Below are positions 31,462 to 39,350 of a DNA stretch of 41,375 nt, piece after piece. The stretch lies in contig NZ_JAJNAG010000029.1 of assembly GCF_021010575.1 (NCBI RefSeq), positions 1 through 41,375 of the forward strand. The letters run 5' to 3'. Position numbers and translations under genes: made by a program. The stretch comes from Limnobaculum eriocheiris (GTDB lineage: Bacteria > Pseudomonadota > Gammaproteobacteria > Enterobacterales > Enterobacteriaceae). The notes beneath the pieces were generated by a model. It ran no database searches. It saw nothing but the letters and a program-made list of their open reading frames with translations, and had not been told where the DNA came from. The stretch's first letter is position 1, and each line of letters begins with the position of its first letter.

Positions 31462-32760
31462 TTACAACATAAACAGAGCCACGAAACATACTGCAATAAG
31501 CATACCCGGAGCTGTACGTTTGATTAACTCAACCGGGTTTGCCGCAGCTAAACCAGCACAAACGATAGTTACACCAGCAATTGGTGACATAGTACGACCT
31601 AATGCACCGGCGATAGCCGCCGCCATACCCAGGTCAGGAATGGTATATCCCAGATCGGCGGCATGACGGGTAACGGTTTCGTTAAAGGCTAATGCTGCAG
31701 CATCACCCGAACCGGTAATGATACCCATCAGGAATGGACCAATAGTACCGCCCCAGCGAGCCAGTTCAGGATGGTTAGTCAGGAAGAAAATGAAGCTGTC
31801 AATTAAACCAGACACTTTCAGACCGGCAGCAAACACGGCTGCTGCAATGATGATACCCAGAACATCACCGTATGCATTCCCCATACCGCTGAAGAATTGT
31901 TTGGTCATGGTTGTTGGATTGCAACGAGTAATCACCAGCGCATAAATAGCACCGATAACCATCGCTGATGGAACCGTTATTTTAACTGCGCCGAACCAGT
32001 TAGTTAAACCAGCAATCAACAGCAGCACTAATGGAACAAATGGCGCGGTAGCATACAGGTAGTTAGCTTTTGGCTTCTCTTTAACTTCAGCGCCTTGTTC
32101 TACGCCTTCAGCCAGCTCAACGCGGAACTCTTTACGTACCAGCGCCACAATTGACAGAGAAACAGCACCGATAACACCCACAGCAATACTGGTTGGCGCA
32201 TGGTGTTTAATCAGATCGATAACTTCCATCTTGGTGAAACCTTCAGTACCCACCATCACTTCATTGTACAGGTTAGATACAAAGGCGTTATGGGACATAC
32301 CCGGGCTTAAGAAAGAACCGATAGTACCACTCAGTACCGCAGCACCGGCAATGGCCGGGTGGATACGAGCACCAATCAGTAATGGAATTAACGTCGCCCC
32401 TACCGCTGCCGCACAGCCCGCTGCTGAAGGGATAGCGATGTTGATAAAATAGGTTACAACAACCGTCATTGGGATCAGGAAGAAACCCATGCGGCTCATC
32501 ATTCCGGTTAAAGTACGTACCAGGTGCGTATCACACTCGGTGTACTTCATCACGTAAGCAAAACCCATACTCGCACAGATTGCCTGTATCAGACTACCTG
32601 AGGTCATACGTTCACTGAATGCGTCCAAACCCGCCATTGGTGTCAGTGCTAACAGGCACATTACCAAGCCGGAACCGATTAACACCATCCGCGTTTCATA
32701 CTGTTTTATCAGTAAATAAATAGTGATTGCGACAACCACCAGGGAAATTATTTGTAGCAT
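31462..32760 (-). CDS. DcuC family transporter (C4-dicarboxylate carrier-like)
   Basis: Inner-membrane carrier of 432 residues with about 12 hydrophobic segments, of the DcuC/arsenite-permease-like superfamily (DcuC of E. coli is 461). Family-type re-entrant segments are visible: NIAIPSAAGCAAAVGATLIP, SGTIGSFLSPGMSHNAF, and in the second half GIITGSGDAAALAFNETV and GALGRTMSPIAG. The ATG at 32760 begins with the first helix; an 18-residue hydrophilic extension in frame lacks support. The partner M20 amidohydrolase suggests transport of an acylated amino acid or exchange of its products. An FNR-type box upstream suggests anaerobic expression, as for E. coli DcuC. Confidence 0.85.
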   Translation of the reverse strand: MLQIISLVVVAITIYLLIKQYETRMVLIGSGLVMCLLALTPMAGLDAFSERMTSGSLIQAICASMGFAYVMKYTECDTHLVRTLTGMMSRMGFFLIPMTVVVTYFINIAIPSAAGCAAAVGATLIPLLIGARIHPAIAGAAVLSGTIGSFLSPGMSHNAFVSNLYNEVMVGTEGFTKMEVIDLIKHHAPTSIAVGVIGAVSLSIVALVRKEFRVELAEGVEQGAEVKEKPKANYLYATAPFVPLVLLLIAGLTNWFGAVKITVPSAMVIGAIYALVITRCNPTTMTKQFFSGMGNAYGDVLGIIIAAAVFAAGLKVSGLIDSFIFFLTNHPELARWGGTIGPFLMGIITGSGDAAALAFNETVTRHAADLGYTIPDLGMAAAIAGALGRTMSPIAGVTIVCAGLAAANPVELIKRTAPGMLIAVCFVALFML

Positions 32761-32900
32761 ATTATACTCACCATCTGCTTTATTAAAATTACAATCACTT
32801 GATTGCTTCCACACTTAATTACAAATATATCAGAACTATAATTACCTAATACTTGGTACAAATAAACTATAATCTCAAATTTCTATTTCCGCACTACTGC

Positions 32901-32941
32901 ACTATAACAATTGGCCCGCTGATATCGTTGATGAATGTCAA
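32901..32941 (-). promoter_or_regulatory. FNR-type box with -10 element for the transporter-amidohydrolase unit
   Basis: TTGATGAATGTCAA at 32928-32941 matches the FNR consensus TTGAT-N4-ATCAA at nine of ten specified bases. On the minus strand a TATAGT -10 element lies at 32906-32901. With transcription starting at about 32894, the box is centred near -41, the classical class II activator position. The start codon is at 32760, leaving a leader of about 135 bases. CRP could also recognise a degenerate form, but the half-sites fit FNR better. Confidence 0.7.
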
Positions 32942-33104
32942 AAAAAAGAAATTCAATAACTAAAAAAAGTATGTGTATCAAAGATGTAAACGATTAACTC
33001 ATTTCGAATAATGTAAGCGTGGTTATCATTTATTATTAACCACCTGTAATTTAATATTAAAAGAATAAATATACGGTGGTGTTTTCATGATGGAGGGCTA
33101 CAAC

Positions 33105-33152
33105 ATGCCTATAACATTTCGATTTTTGCTGCCTGAGAAGTATGGGTATTAG
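33105..33152 (+). CDS. Possible 15-residue small protein
   Basis: ATG at 33105 opens a frame encoding MPITFRFLLPEKYGY. GGAGGGCTACAAC gives a strong ribosome site at good spacing, which is notable in such AT-rich DNA. There is also an overlapping upstream start (ATGATG at about 33087). No homolog comes to mind and no promoter was identified. Chance is quite possible. Confidence 0.25.
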   Translation: MPITFRFLLPEKYGY

Positions 33153-33390
33153 TGATGTTCTGCACAATTTAGCAGAATAATTTATTTTTCATATTGAAAA
33201 AAGACAAACATGAATGTAGTGCAGTAATAAATAACCTTAATTCTCTTATGCCTTACTGATAAAAGTTATTAATTCCATTCATATTTCTATTAGCTTTTTC
33301 TGCCGGAGTTATAACGCGGATAGACAAAATACAACGAATTTGTATTACTCCCTATTATTTTTCCCACAGATTCATTAATAAATAGTAACG

Positions 33391-35328
33391 CTATGCACTT
33401 CGACCAAGGCTATCTTTTGCAATCACCTGAAAATCATTAAAACTCTTACTATTCAGTAGTCTTTTGGTGGCTTTTTCCCGCACGAAGGTAACAAATAGAT
33501 CGTAAATTGCCATTGCCTCTTCATACTCAGCTTTACTGATCGCCAACAGAAATATCACATTAGCAGTCTCTTTCTTATCCTTACCCCACTCAATACCATT
33601 AGGAGCCAGTATGGTGACGACTACTGTTTTGTTCGCCAGCAGGCCCAGCGAATGCGGTAATGCAATGCCTTCACCCAACAGCGTTGAAACGATAGATTCC
33701 CGTTCAACCAAGGAAGGATAGAATTCCCTGGTGATATAACCATCGGCCTCCAGCTTTTTACACACGCGTTTAAATAAAGCTTCCTGAGTCATTTTCTCTT
33801 TTACGATCATAAAGTGTCGTTCATCAAAGAAACGCTCGAGAATATAAGGCTTGGTTCTGTCTATCATTGCCAGTCGCCCTACCTGTTCCAATTGATATGG
33901 CGTTGGGAATGGGGCTATTTTTACAATTGGTTTATCTTTTTCTGTTAGCCTGACCGTGGTGATAACAAAGTCCTCATCCACTGATGACAGCTCTTCGTAC
34001 TCTTGCAGGTCGATCACCCGACTTAATTTAAGCTGAGGAAATTCCCGCACTATTTTCGCTTCGATCATTCGGATAGTTGAATTACCTGAATCTGTCACCA
34101 CTAAGGCGTGAGGATGGCGGGTATATCCCACGCTGTAATTACGCTCCAGAGCAACACCAATGTGTACTGCCAAATATCCCAGCTCATCTTCGCTGATAGG
34201 ATAAGGTAGTTTATGTTCAACATTGGCCATTGCACTTAGCGTAACGTCATAGGCAAAGGGATAATATTGCTTAATATCTGACAATAGCGGGTTCTTGCTA
34301 TTAATTTGATAACGCACCCGGGTTAACATTGCCGCCAGATGGGTTGAGAGATCGGTTTTTAGCTTGATATCGTTACGCAAATCGTAATTGTAGGAATCAT
34401 TGATATAGGTGAGAATATAATCCACCAGCTCATCGCTGTTACCTTCACTCTCTGGTTCTGTTGAGGCTACATTATTCGGAATACGGCGGGCGGAAATCTG
34501 TACGCTCAGGTACTCCTCTTCAGCAAACGAAACATCATTTCCCAAAAAGTAGACAAAACCTTTGGAGATTTCACTGGCAGTACTCTTAATTACGCTATCA
34601 ATACCTTCGGCATCATAACTAACAATTTCATGACCGCGAGTAATGCGTAAAATAGAGACGGCACAGTTGATAATCAGATACTGACGCCCTTCATTAGTCA
34701 GGCGAATATCAAAGCGATTAACGCTGTTTTGTAGCACTTTTTCGATATAGTTAAGATCGATATTAGCCAGAATTTCCTGCTTAAAGTTATTCAGCGAGCG
34801 TTCGTTTTCCATAGAAAACTGATGCCATAAAATATCAGTAATACAGGCACGAATAGCCGACTCACCGCCCGTCAGCTTGATCCCCTGACGAGGAACCGTA
34901 TCCAGCGTTAGCTGATATTTGCTTAACTGCTCTCTTACCGAGGTCATATCATGTTGCAGGGTTCCCCGACTGACGAACCATTCTTCGGCAATGTCATCCA
35001 GCTTAATCGGTAATGAAGCCATTAAAAACTTTAATAGCAAAGCATCTACCCGCTCTTTTGCCGTGCGGGGTATGCTTTTTACCTGATATTTCTGCATTGG
35101 TAAGGCAGCAAAGGCCTGTGGATCGTCCACTTTCAGGCGATAGCCCAATCTCCGTTCATAAGTCACGCTTGCACCATAGCCAGCCAGAACGTCATTCAAT
35201 GCTGTAACATCAGTACGAATGGTTCGGGTTGATACATCAAAACGTTTAGCCAGCTCCTCCTGTGGCAGCGTTTCTGACTGTATGGCATCGAATAGATAAG
35301 CAAGTCGCTGATAGGGAAATAACGTCAC
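33391..35328 (-). CDS. PRD-containing transcriptional regulator with EIIA domain (BglG/MtlR/LicR type)
   Basis: Large PTS-responsive regulator of 645 residues. N-terminal DeoR-like and Mga/HTH segments (RFDVSTRTIRTDVTALND at about 29-46; WFVSRGTLQHDMTSVREQL near 120) are followed by two PRDs (about 180-400), a region in the place of the EIIB(Gat)-like domain (PHALVVTDSGNSTIRM), and a C-terminal EIIA(Fru/Mtl)-like domain with the phospho-acceptor histidine in GIALPHS at residue 559. The EIIB-like loop lacks the usual cysteine (Thr-Asp instead). Such proteins activate transcription when phosphorylation signals inducer. It starts with GTG behind AAAGGT. It likely controls the upstream DUF4310-4312/dgaEF operon and is separated from dgaF by 260 bases, so it has its own promoter. 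Confidence 0.88.
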   Translation of the reverse strand: MTLFPYQRLAYLFDAIQSETLPQEELAKRFDVSTRTIRTDVTALNDVLAGYGASVTYERRLGYRLKVDDPQAFAALPMQKYQVKSIPRTAKERVDALLLKFLMASLPIKLDDIAEEWFVSRGTLQHDMTSVREQLSKYQLTLDTVPRQGIKLTGGESAIRACITDILWHQFSMENERSLNNFKQEILANIDLNYIEKVLQNSVNRFDIRLTNEGRQYLIINCAVSILRITRGHEIVSYDAEGIDSVIKSTASEISKGFVYFLGNDVSFAEEEYLSVQISARRIPNNVASTEPESEGNSDELVDYILTYINDSYNYDLRNDIKLKTDLSTHLAAMLTRVRYQINSKNPLLSDIKQYYPFAYDVTLSAMANVEHKLPYPISEDELGYLAVHIGVALERNYSVGYTRHPHALVVTDSGNSTIRMIEAKIVREFPQLKLSRVIDLQEYEELSSVDEDFVITTVRLTEKDKPIVKIAPFPTPYQLEQVGRLAMIDRTKPYILERFFDERHFMIVKEKMTQEALFKRVCKKLEADGYITREFYPSLVERESIVSTLLGEGIALPHSLGLLANKTVVVTILAPNGIEWGKDKKETANVIFLLAISKAEYEEAMAIYDLFVTFVREKATKRLLNSKSFNDFQVIAKDSLGRSA

Positions 35329-35443
35329 GAATAGACCTTTTGCTTGAAATGAACTTCGTAGTTAAAAATAAAAAATCAGTCGTCAATAACTTTTGAAATC
35401 CGCGCCAGTGAATATTTGTATCTTAAACAGTGAGATGACAAGC

Positions 35444-35528
35444 TCCGACCGTAATAACAATATACCAATATTACCTTCGAACCCGGCCGGAAGACCGCTT
35501 GTACTTAAGCACGGAGAGCATTAGACCT
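35444..35528 (-). repeat. Dispersed intergenic repeat, copy B
   Basis: Reverse-oriented relative of copy A (27977-28062). Read on the minus strand it runs AGGTC...AGTAC...TTCCGGCCG...AAGGTAATAT...TTACGGTCGGA. TCCGGCCG and CGGTCGGA can form the outer stem here too, while the inner loop sequence is different, so the pairing appears conserved more than the loop. It lies between dgaF and the regulator gene. A separate small hairpin CTCTTA/TAAGAG lies at 35566-35582, just after the dgaF stop. Confidence 0.65.
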
Positions 35529-35589
35529 AGTCTGCCTGCCCACGGCGGCCTCTCCCAACGATTAACTCTTAATGCATAAGAGCAAACGA

Positions 35590-36330
35590 TCAGCCTATAA
35601 GCTTCTTAACCATCGCCAGTAATGTTTTCACATCGTCCGGACGGGTGTTGCCGGTTTCAGAATCGATGATGGAACTATAAATGTGTGGGATAATTTTTTC
35701 CACACCAGCGTCCAGTGCAATTTGCATAATCTCTTCAAAGTTTTCCAAATCAATTCCACCTGTTGGTTCCAGATAGAAGTGATTTTCAGCACAGGCTTTA
35801 GCGACATAGACAAACTCATCTTTATAAGTCAGGCCGCGCATATTGAAGAACTTAATCGAGCTGGCACCCATATCTTTCAGCATAGCGATTGCCGTTTCAA
35901 CCGGCACGATCGCATCCGGGAAGGTGGAGCTTAATGGACCCGTAGAGATCTTAACCCAACCCACTTTACCCGTAGGAGAAACCAGCGCATTCACTACAGT
36001 TTCATTTTGTCCCAACAGCGCACGGCTAACTGGCGCACCGGTAAATACCTGATTGACATGCTGTGGCTGAATAACTTTTGAAATTTGAGAAACCATTTCT
36101 GACTGATTTGGATCTCCTGCGCCTAAACCAACGGAGATAGCATTTTCAATATCATTGGCATACTTCGTCATATCTGTAATGGCGCTGGCCAAATCAGGAT
36201 AGCTTTTTGACAGTACGCCAACGACCACATGCTTTTCTGCCGCGGCATACACTTCACGGGCATTTTCTCTGGAACCTGCCAGAACGTTAAGACAAACGCG
36301 ATCTTTATAATAATTAGGACTTAATTTCAT
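35590..36330 (-). CDS. dgaF: KDGP aldolase family protein, DgaF-like
   Basis: Predicted class I aldolase that cleaves 2-keto-3-deoxy-6-phosphogluconate (or a close analog) to pyruvate and glyceraldehyde 3-phosphate. It has 246 residues. The Schiff-base lysine is probably K160 in ASSIKFFNMRG, with GGAGDPNQ and EPTGGIDLENF as substrate-site segments of the family known from the E. faecalis EF_0839 group. The gene starts 3 bases after dgaE, so both are co-translated. It is the last gene of the operon. In Salmonella DgaE and DgaF work together on D-glucosaminate 6-phosphate; the same pair here suggests a related intermediate, whatever the upstream substrate. Confidence 0.88.
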   Translation of the reverse strand: MKLSPNYYKDRVCLNVLAGSRENAREVYAAAEKHVVVGVLSKSYPDLASAITDMTKYANDIENAISVGLGAGDPNQSEMVSQISKVIQPQHVNQVFTGAPVSRALLGQNETVVNALVSPTGKVGWVKISTGPLSSTFPDAIVPVETAIAMLKDMGASSIKFFNMRGLTYKDEFVYVAKACAENHFYLEPTGGIDLENFEEIMQIALDAGVEKIIPHIYSSIIDSETGNTRPDDVKTLLAMVKKLIG

Positions 36331-36333
36331 TAC

Positions 36334-37446
36334 TTATGCTCCGGTAACCAATTTACGAATAGAAGAAGAGATCACATTTAGTTGAGGAGCAGATACGCTA
36401 CGTACATCCGCCTCAACTTTTCCTTCATTCGCTTTGTATTCGCGGAAATAAATGGCTGTATCACCCTGTTTTAGCAGTTTCATTATTTCAAATGTATTTT
36501 TGCCGATGGCTTTCTCATCAAAGGAGATTTCGGTTCTGGCAATATCACGTCCGGCAGCATCCCATACTACTTTGGCAGAAATACCCGGTATCGCATTCAG
36601 GTCATTAATAAACGGCGTCATTTTTTCCACCATTTCCTGACCGGTCTCTTTTTTCGCTGTCAGATAAAGCTCAATCGCCAGCGTCAGGCCAAGGATGCCC
36701 TCTTTCCCTACTTTCATCGCACGGCCAATACCGCTGCTTTGCTGTTTGACCCACTCAACATATTGCTGTTTGCCAATCACCAGGCCGCTGGTTGGTCCTT
36801 CAATCGCTTTCGCTCCGCTATAGATAACCAAATCAGCACCCATGTCGTAATAAATATTGAGTTCTTCTTCTGCCGCCGCGTCCACAATTAAAGGCAAGTT
36901 ATGCTTTTTGGCTACGGCAGCAGCTTCAGCCACATTCAGCATACTTTTCTGTACCGTATGATGAGATTTGATATACAGAATAGCGGCAGTTTGCGGCGTA
37001 ATTTTCGCTTCTACCTGTGCAGCACTACACTCATTAGCAAAACCAGCTTCAATCACTTTACCACCACCGAGAGAAATCATGGTGTCAACCGGTGCACCAA
37101 AGTTTACGTTGTGCCCTTTAGGGACAATGATTTCTCGAGGTACAACTTTGTCTGAACTATGCAGATTTAACAGCAGGTCACAATCATCTTTCACAATAAC
37201 GGCGGCAACAGACTGGGCAATACCGGCAGAAGCGCAGGACACCACCACGGCATTTTCAACACCTAACAGTTTGGCAATATATTCGCCGGTCTTATTGACC
37301 AGATCTTTAATTTCAAAATATTGGTTAAGCCCGTAAGAAACCACATCAACCACTTCGGGTTTCGGGGTAGATACCCCCAATGCGGTCATTCTGCCTGAAG
37401 CGTTAATCACATTTTTTAAGTGATATTTCTCATAAATTGATTGCAT
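36334..37446 (-). CDS. dgaE: DgaE-like PLP-dependent ammonia-lyase/dehydratase (SelA-related)
   Basis: Predicted PLP enzyme of the SelA-related fold-type I group. Salmonella DgaE turns D-glucosaminate 6-phosphate into 2-keto-3-deoxygluconate 6-phosphate with loss of ammonia. From the ATG at 37446 it has 370 residues; an in-frame start 15 codons earlier lies inside the amidohydrolase gene and is less likely. The PLP lysine is K213 in IYSGAKAIEGPTSG and the cofactor-ring aspartate is D189 in LIVDAAAEEE. The start overlaps the amidohydrolase stop by 17 bases (coupled translation) and the stop is 3 bases from dgaF. The real substrate depends on what the four unknown upstream proteins import. Confidence 0.88.
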   Translation of the reverse strand: MQSIYEKYHLKNVINASGRMTALGVSTPKPEVVDVVSYGLNQYFEIKDLVNKTGEYIAKLLGVENAVVVSCASAGIAQSVAAVIVKDDCDLLLNLHSSDKVVPREIIVPKGHNVNFGAPVDTMISLGGGKVIEAGFANECSAAQVEAKITPQTAAILYIKSHHTVQKSMLNVAEAAAVAKKHNLPLIVDAAAEEELNIYYDMGADLVIYSGAKAIEGPTSGLVIGKQQYVEWVKQQSSGIGRAMKVGKEGILGLTLAIELYLTAKKETGQEMVEKMTPFINDLNAIPGISAKVVWDAAGRDIARTEISFDEKAIGKNTFEIMKLLKQGDTAIYFREYKANEGKVEADVRSVSAPQLNVISSSIRKLVTGA

Positions 37447-38569
37447 ATTCTGACTCACCTTCTTTAGTTGCAATACTTTCCCCCGCGACAATCGCCGCGA
37501 TAGGAATAAATTTTTGAGTGCCGATTCTTACCTGACCTTCTGCATCAGAAAGTTCGATCCGCTCATCTTTAATATCGAAAATCGTTACATCACCGTCATA
37601 ACCCACTTCCAGATGCCCTTTTCCTTCCAGATGGAGCAAATCTGCGGCTTTAACCGTGACGCAATCAAGAACCTGTTTCAAACTAAAGCCCATGCACAAA
37701 AATTTAGTCATTACGGCCGCCAGACTATAAACCGGCCCGTTAATACGATTTTTGTGATAGATATCTGAACTGATAATGTCAGGATAGGTACCAATTCTCA
37801 TTGCCTGCTCGGCAACGGAAAAACTGAAGCTTTCACCGCCATGCCCCACATCGAGGATCACCCCGCGTGCTAATGCGCGTTGAATCGCGGGCTTAAGGTT
37901 ACCGTCCTGATCGAGAATTCGGTTTGGTTTGCCGTTAAAGCAATGGGTGATAATGTCACCTTTCGTGAGTAAATCGGCAATTTCATCCAGATTAGGCGGG
38001 TTATTACCGATATGAACCATTAGTGGTAAACCGCTCTCTTTTTGCATTTCTTTAGCGCGAATCAACGGCAGAATGCCGTTCTCACCGACCACGCTCTTAC
38101 TCATTCGGGCTTTGATACCCACCACGAAATCAGGATGACGCTTAATCGCCTTCTGCAAGCTTTCGTCGTCGATTTTGCTCATGTCCGAGAGTTCGTTTTG
38201 AGCGATGATGCCAATTCTGGCAATGTTCAAAAACGAATAGACGTTGGTCTTGGCCTTTTGCACCAGAGAATAGAAATGGTCAACATCATCAGCACCAACG
38301 CTGCCTGCATCAATCATGGTGGTAACACCACAGGCAGCACCGGCTAAATCCGGCTCATCAAAATAGATGGGGGAAGCCGGATAACAATGGGTGTGAGCAT
38401 CAATCCAGCCAGCACTAATATAGTATTTTCCGTCGAGATCGATCTGTTTCTTTGCCGTCAGTCCATTACCTACTGACGCACCAATTTCACGGATTTTCCC
38501 CTCATTAATCACCACGTCCACCACGTCGCCATTAATAAGTTTTGCCTGCTTAATGATTAAATCGTTCAT
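37430..38569 (-). CDS. Amidohydrolase/deacetylase family metallohydrolase
   Basis: A 379-residue TIM-barrel metallohydrolase related to dihydroorotases and D-aminoacylases (E. faecalis EF_0837 type). Metal ligands: HTH at 59-61 (GWIDAHTHCYP), a probable carboxylated lysine in VVGIKARMS at about 153, histidines in MVHIGNN and ITHCFNG, and the catalytic aspartate in IISSDIYHKN. It should hydrolyse an amide, most simply removing an acyl group from an N-acyl amino acid or N-acyl amino-sugar acid before DgaE acts. It sits between DUF4310 and dgaE; its end overlaps dgaE by 17 bases. The substrate is not decided by sequence. Confidence 0.85.
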   Translation of the reverse strand: MNDLIIKQAKLINGDVVDVVINEGKIREIGASVGNGLTAKKQIDLDGKYYISAGWIDAHTHCYPASPIYFDEPDLAGAACGVTTMIDAGSVGADDVDHFYSLVQKAKTNVYSFLNIARIGIIAQNELSDMSKIDDESLQKAIKRHPDFVVGIKARMSKSVVGENGILPLIRAKEMQKESGLPLMVHIGNNPPNLDEIADLLTKGDIITHCFNGKPNRILDQDGNLKPAIQRALARGVILDVGHGGESFSFSVAEQAMRIGTYPDIISSDIYHKNRINGPVYSLAAVMTKFLCMGFSLKQVLDCVTVKAADLLHLEGKGHLEVGYDGDVTIFDIKDERIELSDAEGQVRIGTQKFIPIAAIVAGESIATKEGESEYAINL

Positions 38570-38598
38570 GATATCTGCTCACTTATTAAAACTATGAC

Positions 38599-39252
38599 TT
38601 ATGCTGCTACCAGCGGGAAGAAATAACCGAACACCATGGCACCCAGAATCGCACCACCGGCAACCGGCTTTTTCCATACGTAGAAGATCAGCGCACCAAT
38701 CAGAGAACCAATACCAATTGGAATAGATGCAGCCATGGCAGCAAGAATAATCAAAGGGCCAAGGAAACGACCTGAAGTGTTACCTGCGCCCATCATTACA
38801 TCAGCACCAAAGGTTGAATTACCTTGTCCTACGGTAAATTTACGCGCCAGAATAATCAGCAAACCTACCATCACCCCTAACACCATGCCGGTCACCAGCG
38901 AAGCGTAGAAGTTAGTGACCAGAAAGTCGAAACCACCGGCCAGCAACAGAGCAGGAACCCCTAAACCTAAGCCGGTCTGAATTGCACCGCCGATATCCAG
39001 AATGCCGACCAGAGAACCTTCGATAATCCGCGCAAACAGGAAGCTGGCACCAAACGCCGCTACCGCACCATAAACTCCGGTATCAATACCTGAACGTAAC
39101 ATGGCAACGAATGCCACTTCGTTAAAAGCACCAAAGCCGTGTACTACGTACATATGTGTACCGGCGAATACCCCGGCAGACAACAATCCTACAAACAGAG
39201 GGAATGTCCACTCTGCGTACCAAAAATCACTTTTCAATTCTGTATTCATCAT
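38599..39252 (-). CDS. DUF4310 family membrane protein
   Basis: A 217-residue hydrophobic protein with about six or seven membrane segments, glycine-rich, of the DUF4310 family (E. faecalis EF_0833 type). Function unknown. Two ATG codons in a row (39252 and 39249) follow an AGGA; an in-frame TTG just upstream is ignored. Central segments such as ILDIGGAIQTGLGLGVPALLL and the loop GNSTFGADVMMGAGNTSGRFLGP look like small-residue helices and a conserved re-entrant or cytosolic loop, as expected for a transport channel. With the DUF4311 protein it probably forms the membrane part of a carrier. The 95-base gap before it contains a possible hairpin. Confidence 0.85.
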   Translation of the reverse strand: MMNTELKSDFWYAEWTFPLFVGLLSAGVFAGTHMYVVHGFGAFNEVAFVAMLRSGIDTGVYGAVAAFGASFLFARIIEGSLVGILDIGGAIQTGLGLGVPALLLAGGFDFLVTNFYASLVTGMVLGVMVGLLIILARKFTVGQGNSTFGADVMMGAGNTSGRFLGPLIILAAMAASIPIGIGSLIGALIFYVWKKPVAGGAILGAMVFGYFFPLVAA

Positions 39253-39350
39253 CAAGTCCTGGTAATTACATTTACTGTCGTTGATTTATATGATGACCGA
39301 GAGAGCCAGTTCCTCATTGCCACACGCACCGAGGAGCTCATTCGACTTAA

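Larger units (their letters stand above)
32761..33390. other. 630-base AT-rich intergenic region upstream of the DcuC-like gene
   Basis: The left third holds the promoter and leader of the transporter unit, with the FNR-type box described separately. The middle is very AT-rich. A 15-codon frame with a strong ribosome site lies at 33105. The right part (33160-33390) shows no feature I can support; it lies beyond the stop of the PRD regulator, and I saw no clean terminator for that gene. Confidence 0.6.

Noticed and set aside
35444-35528. tRNA-like element suggested by GGTTCGAA in repeat copy B
   Set aside because: No acceptor stem or anticodon arm can be assembled, and copy A lacks the T-loop-like sequence.
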